NCBI RefSeq assembly: GCF_008831285.2
Contig: NC_045148.1
Location: 9,305,001 to 9,369,000, forward strand
From: Nymphaea colorata
Lineage: Eukaryota > Streptophyta > Magnoliopsida > Nymphaeales > Nymphaeaceae
Direction of reading: 5' to 3'
Length of the DNA: 64,000 nucleotides
The notes under the pieces are model-generated. The model saw nothing but the letters and a program-made list of their open reading frames with translations. It searched no databases and was not told the DNA's origin. Positions 61,934-64,000 of this stretch are shown in pieces. Positions within the stretch are counted from its first letter, which is position 1. Each line of letters starts with the position of its first letter. The translations under genes and the position numbers were made by a program.

Positions 61934-63868
61934 TGATTTTCAGATGAAAAAAATTGACCCCTCAGGGCCACATTTGGCACCTGCAAATTGTCTATGGTAC
62001 ACTTTTGCTCGATTTACCCTTGGTATATGCCATAAAAGCACAGACTAGTTTCTTTGAAATAAAATTATATCTGCAGTCATATTACTTCATTTACTAGAGT
62101 TTCATTTCGTTTATGCTTTAACCTGTTTTCTTTTCTGTTTACTGTATTCTCTAGGCATTTGAGATTCATTCTTTCGTTTAATAGATGTTCATTTTTTTGT
62201 GCTGTAGGATTTCTTTTCTTTTGTTTTGTTTTTATCCCTTATCAAAACCATTTTTGTCAATTCTTGTAACCACAGTTTCCGGCACTCGCTGTAGTTGCTT
62301 CCCTTGTACCAATAGTAGGTGGAGTGGCATTGGCATCAATGACTGAAGTCTCTTTCAACTGGTATTGAATTAGAACGTTTAGCATTCTTGTTGTATGCAA
62401 CTGTCTTGATATGAATTTGTGTACATTTTGCGTTTCTTGTTTCCTAAAGGCCTTTGGTCATACTCAAAGGTAATCATTGGCTTGTCCAACTATAACAGAG
62501 CCTCAACCTGATATTTTTCAATAATCACTGTTGAGGGCAGAGAGCTTGTGGAAGCTTTTGTTATATCGTATAGAACAATTGGTTGATGAATTTAAGAATG
62601 ATCTAGTTGTAGCTGAGACTCTTTGCTTTTTGCTTGCTATGATGTTAGGGCTGGATTTTGGAGCGCTATGGCATCTAACCTGGCAAACCAATCTCGTAAT
62701 GTATTAAGCAAGAAGCTTATGGCGAACAAAGAGGTAGTTGTTTTTCCCGTTTCCTTTTTGGATTACTATGCTATGGTAATACAAATTTGCATGGTTGTTT
62801 GAATAGAAATGGATTGTATCTCATTTCTGACAGGAATGTCTTGACAACATAAACCTCTTCTCAATCATAACAATCATGTCATTTTTCTTTATGATCCCGG
62901 TTACAATATTTACCGAGGGCATTAAGTTTACTCCGGCTTATCTGCAGTCATCTGTAAGAGCTTACAGACTTCACTTATTACTTTTCTTACTTCCATATTT
63001 AATATTACACCATGAAGTTTGTCAGTCTAGGCCAATTGATATAAACGTTACTTTCTCAGGGTTTGAATGTTCAAGAGGTATGCATAAGGTCCCTCCTGGC
63101 CGCTTTCTGTTTCCATACTTATCAGCAGGTAAGCCTTTTGCATGTGTGTGCTCATGTTTCTATCTTTTTGTTGTCTTTGGCTCAATTATCCTTGAATGGT
63201 AACACTTTGAGAAAGAGGTCTTGCTTGGTACCTCAGTTGCCCTTGATGTTCTTTTTCTTGCTAATTTATGGGCAACATGCCTCTTTGAAATTTAATTGCT
63301 GTAACAAAGGTAAGGTGCAGTAGCAGATGCTATGTAAACAAAGTGTTTTGGAGATATTTAAATAAGAATTTTTTAAGCCAAGAAAAGTTTCAGACCGTTG
63401 ATTTAAGGCCATTTTGAAGTCAGCTTTACAAGTAAAATGAAAAAAAAAAGAAAATTCCAGTTTCTATATTTTTGAACATGCCGATTTCAAAGGGACTGCA
63501 GACTGAGTCAAGCTGCAACTATTTTCCTCCATACACACCTTCCCAACATACATATACACATGTTTAATAAGCACATGCAAATTTAAAGATGAAATGGCAT
63601 GCTATGTTCATTGGATTTCTTTCCATATACGGTCCATGTTTTTTTTGTTGATTGTTCTCTTCGTTTATCATGTGATGCTTTATTTGACATTTTCATTTGG
63701 GCATCTCCATTAACGATAGCTCTGTTTGAGATATGCAGATTTCGTATATGATACTGGAAATGGTCTCCCCTGTAACTCATTCTGTTGGCAATTGTGTGAA
63801 GCGGGTTGTGGTTATTGTTTCAACAGTGCTCTTCTTTAGAACCCCCGTCTCTCCAATGAATTCTCTTG
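56439..63868 (+). CDS. PPT: Plastid phosphoenolpyruvate/phosphate translocator, 3' end outside the window
   Basis: Eight exons are visible: 56439-56798, 58522-58644, 58742-58894, 62276-62361, 62649-62733, 62834-62953, 63060-63128 and 63739-63868. They give 375 codons, and a donor (GTAACT) then leads to a final exon beyond the window. Residues 1-90 are a Ser/Arg-rich plastid transit peptide. The membrane domain starts at [18 protein letters not shown] and runs through [37 protein letters not shown] and [14 protein letters not shown]. The last carries the Lys-Arg pair used for phosphate binding in this family. These antiporters of the plastid inner envelope exchange phosphoenolpyruvate for phosphate, feeding the shikimate and fatty acid pathways. 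Sequence details fit PPT rather than the triose-phosphate or glucose-6-phosphate members. Intron 3 is 3381 bases and carries a tandem duplication. Confidence 0.93.
59702..61019. repeat. Tandem duplication in translocator intron 3, unit about 709 bases
   Basis: ATTATACATACTGTTTTAG starts at 59702 and again at 60411. The two units then run in parallel for about 600 bases with scattered differences and small indels, ending at the shared ATTAGCTTCCT(C/T)GTCAAT words near 60300 and 61015. Short open frames in each copy are by-products of the duplication. A TA/GA microsatellite (61018-61050) follows directly. Confidence 0.85.
61868..61930. repeat. (CA)n(GA)n microsatellite in translocator intron 3
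   Basis: About 11 CA units followed by about 20 GA units. Confidence 0.95.
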
Positions 63869-64000
63869 GTAACTTCTCTGTTCGAGCTCGGACAAACACA
63901 CACAGGCACACATGTAGAAGCATTTTAATTTTTATTCAAAATTTTGGACTTGGCATTAAAGTTATCTTTATCCGTTATACCATATTTTCCTCTAGGATTT

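Overview
The window looks like nuclear DNA of a flowering plant. Its genes have many short GT-AG introns, AT-rich intergenic DNA surrounds them, CT/GT/TA microsatellites are common, and several proteins belong to plant-specific or plastid-targeted families. I cannot name the species. Codon use is not grass-like except in the GC-rich ubiquitin fusion gene.

Layout from left to right: (1) a minus-strand gene for a plastid-type UVR + ApaG protein (2095-7176); (2) an intronless ubiquitin-eS31 ribosomal fusion gene (10396-10866) whose core promoter abuts a repeat-like block; (3) a tandem pair of small genes of the plant protein 1589 (A_thal_3526) family (16510-17836 and 20759-21920), separated by GA-rich tandem repeats and a MITE-like element; (4) SDH5, a plant-specific subunit of mitochondrial complex II (25340-30279), with a 3.5 kb last intron; (5) a mosaic in which the promoter and leader regions of two genes are duplicated in the order A'-B'-A-B; (6) gene A, the tRNA m1A58 methyltransferase catalytic subunit (TRM61/TRMT61A type, 35012-37843); (7) gene B, a BOI-related RING E3 ligase (44542-46839); (8) a minus-strand RBM48 gene (49891-54095); (9) a plastid phosphoenolpyruvate/phosphate translocator (56439 to beyond 63868) that runs off the window. 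Exon joins were chosen so that donors, acceptors, reading phase and family resemblance all agree. Every complete model closes in frame.

These are ordinary housekeeping and regulatory genes that happen to be neighbours: plastid and mitochondrial metabolism, translation, tRNA modification, RNA splicing and ubiquitin signalling. I see no gene cluster working as one pathway. The unusual content is structural. It includes the A'-B'-A-B duplication of promoter/leader modules, with a small insertion whose empty site is preserved in the other copy. It also includes several related non-autonomous elements rich in GAGCTCGA, a 54-codon upstream ORF intact in one leader copy and broken in the other, a tandem duplication inside a translocator intron, and an ORF overlapping the first exon of a small plant-specific gene. 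I found no CRISPR, no bacterial operon structure, no convincing tRNA gene and no rRNA gene.
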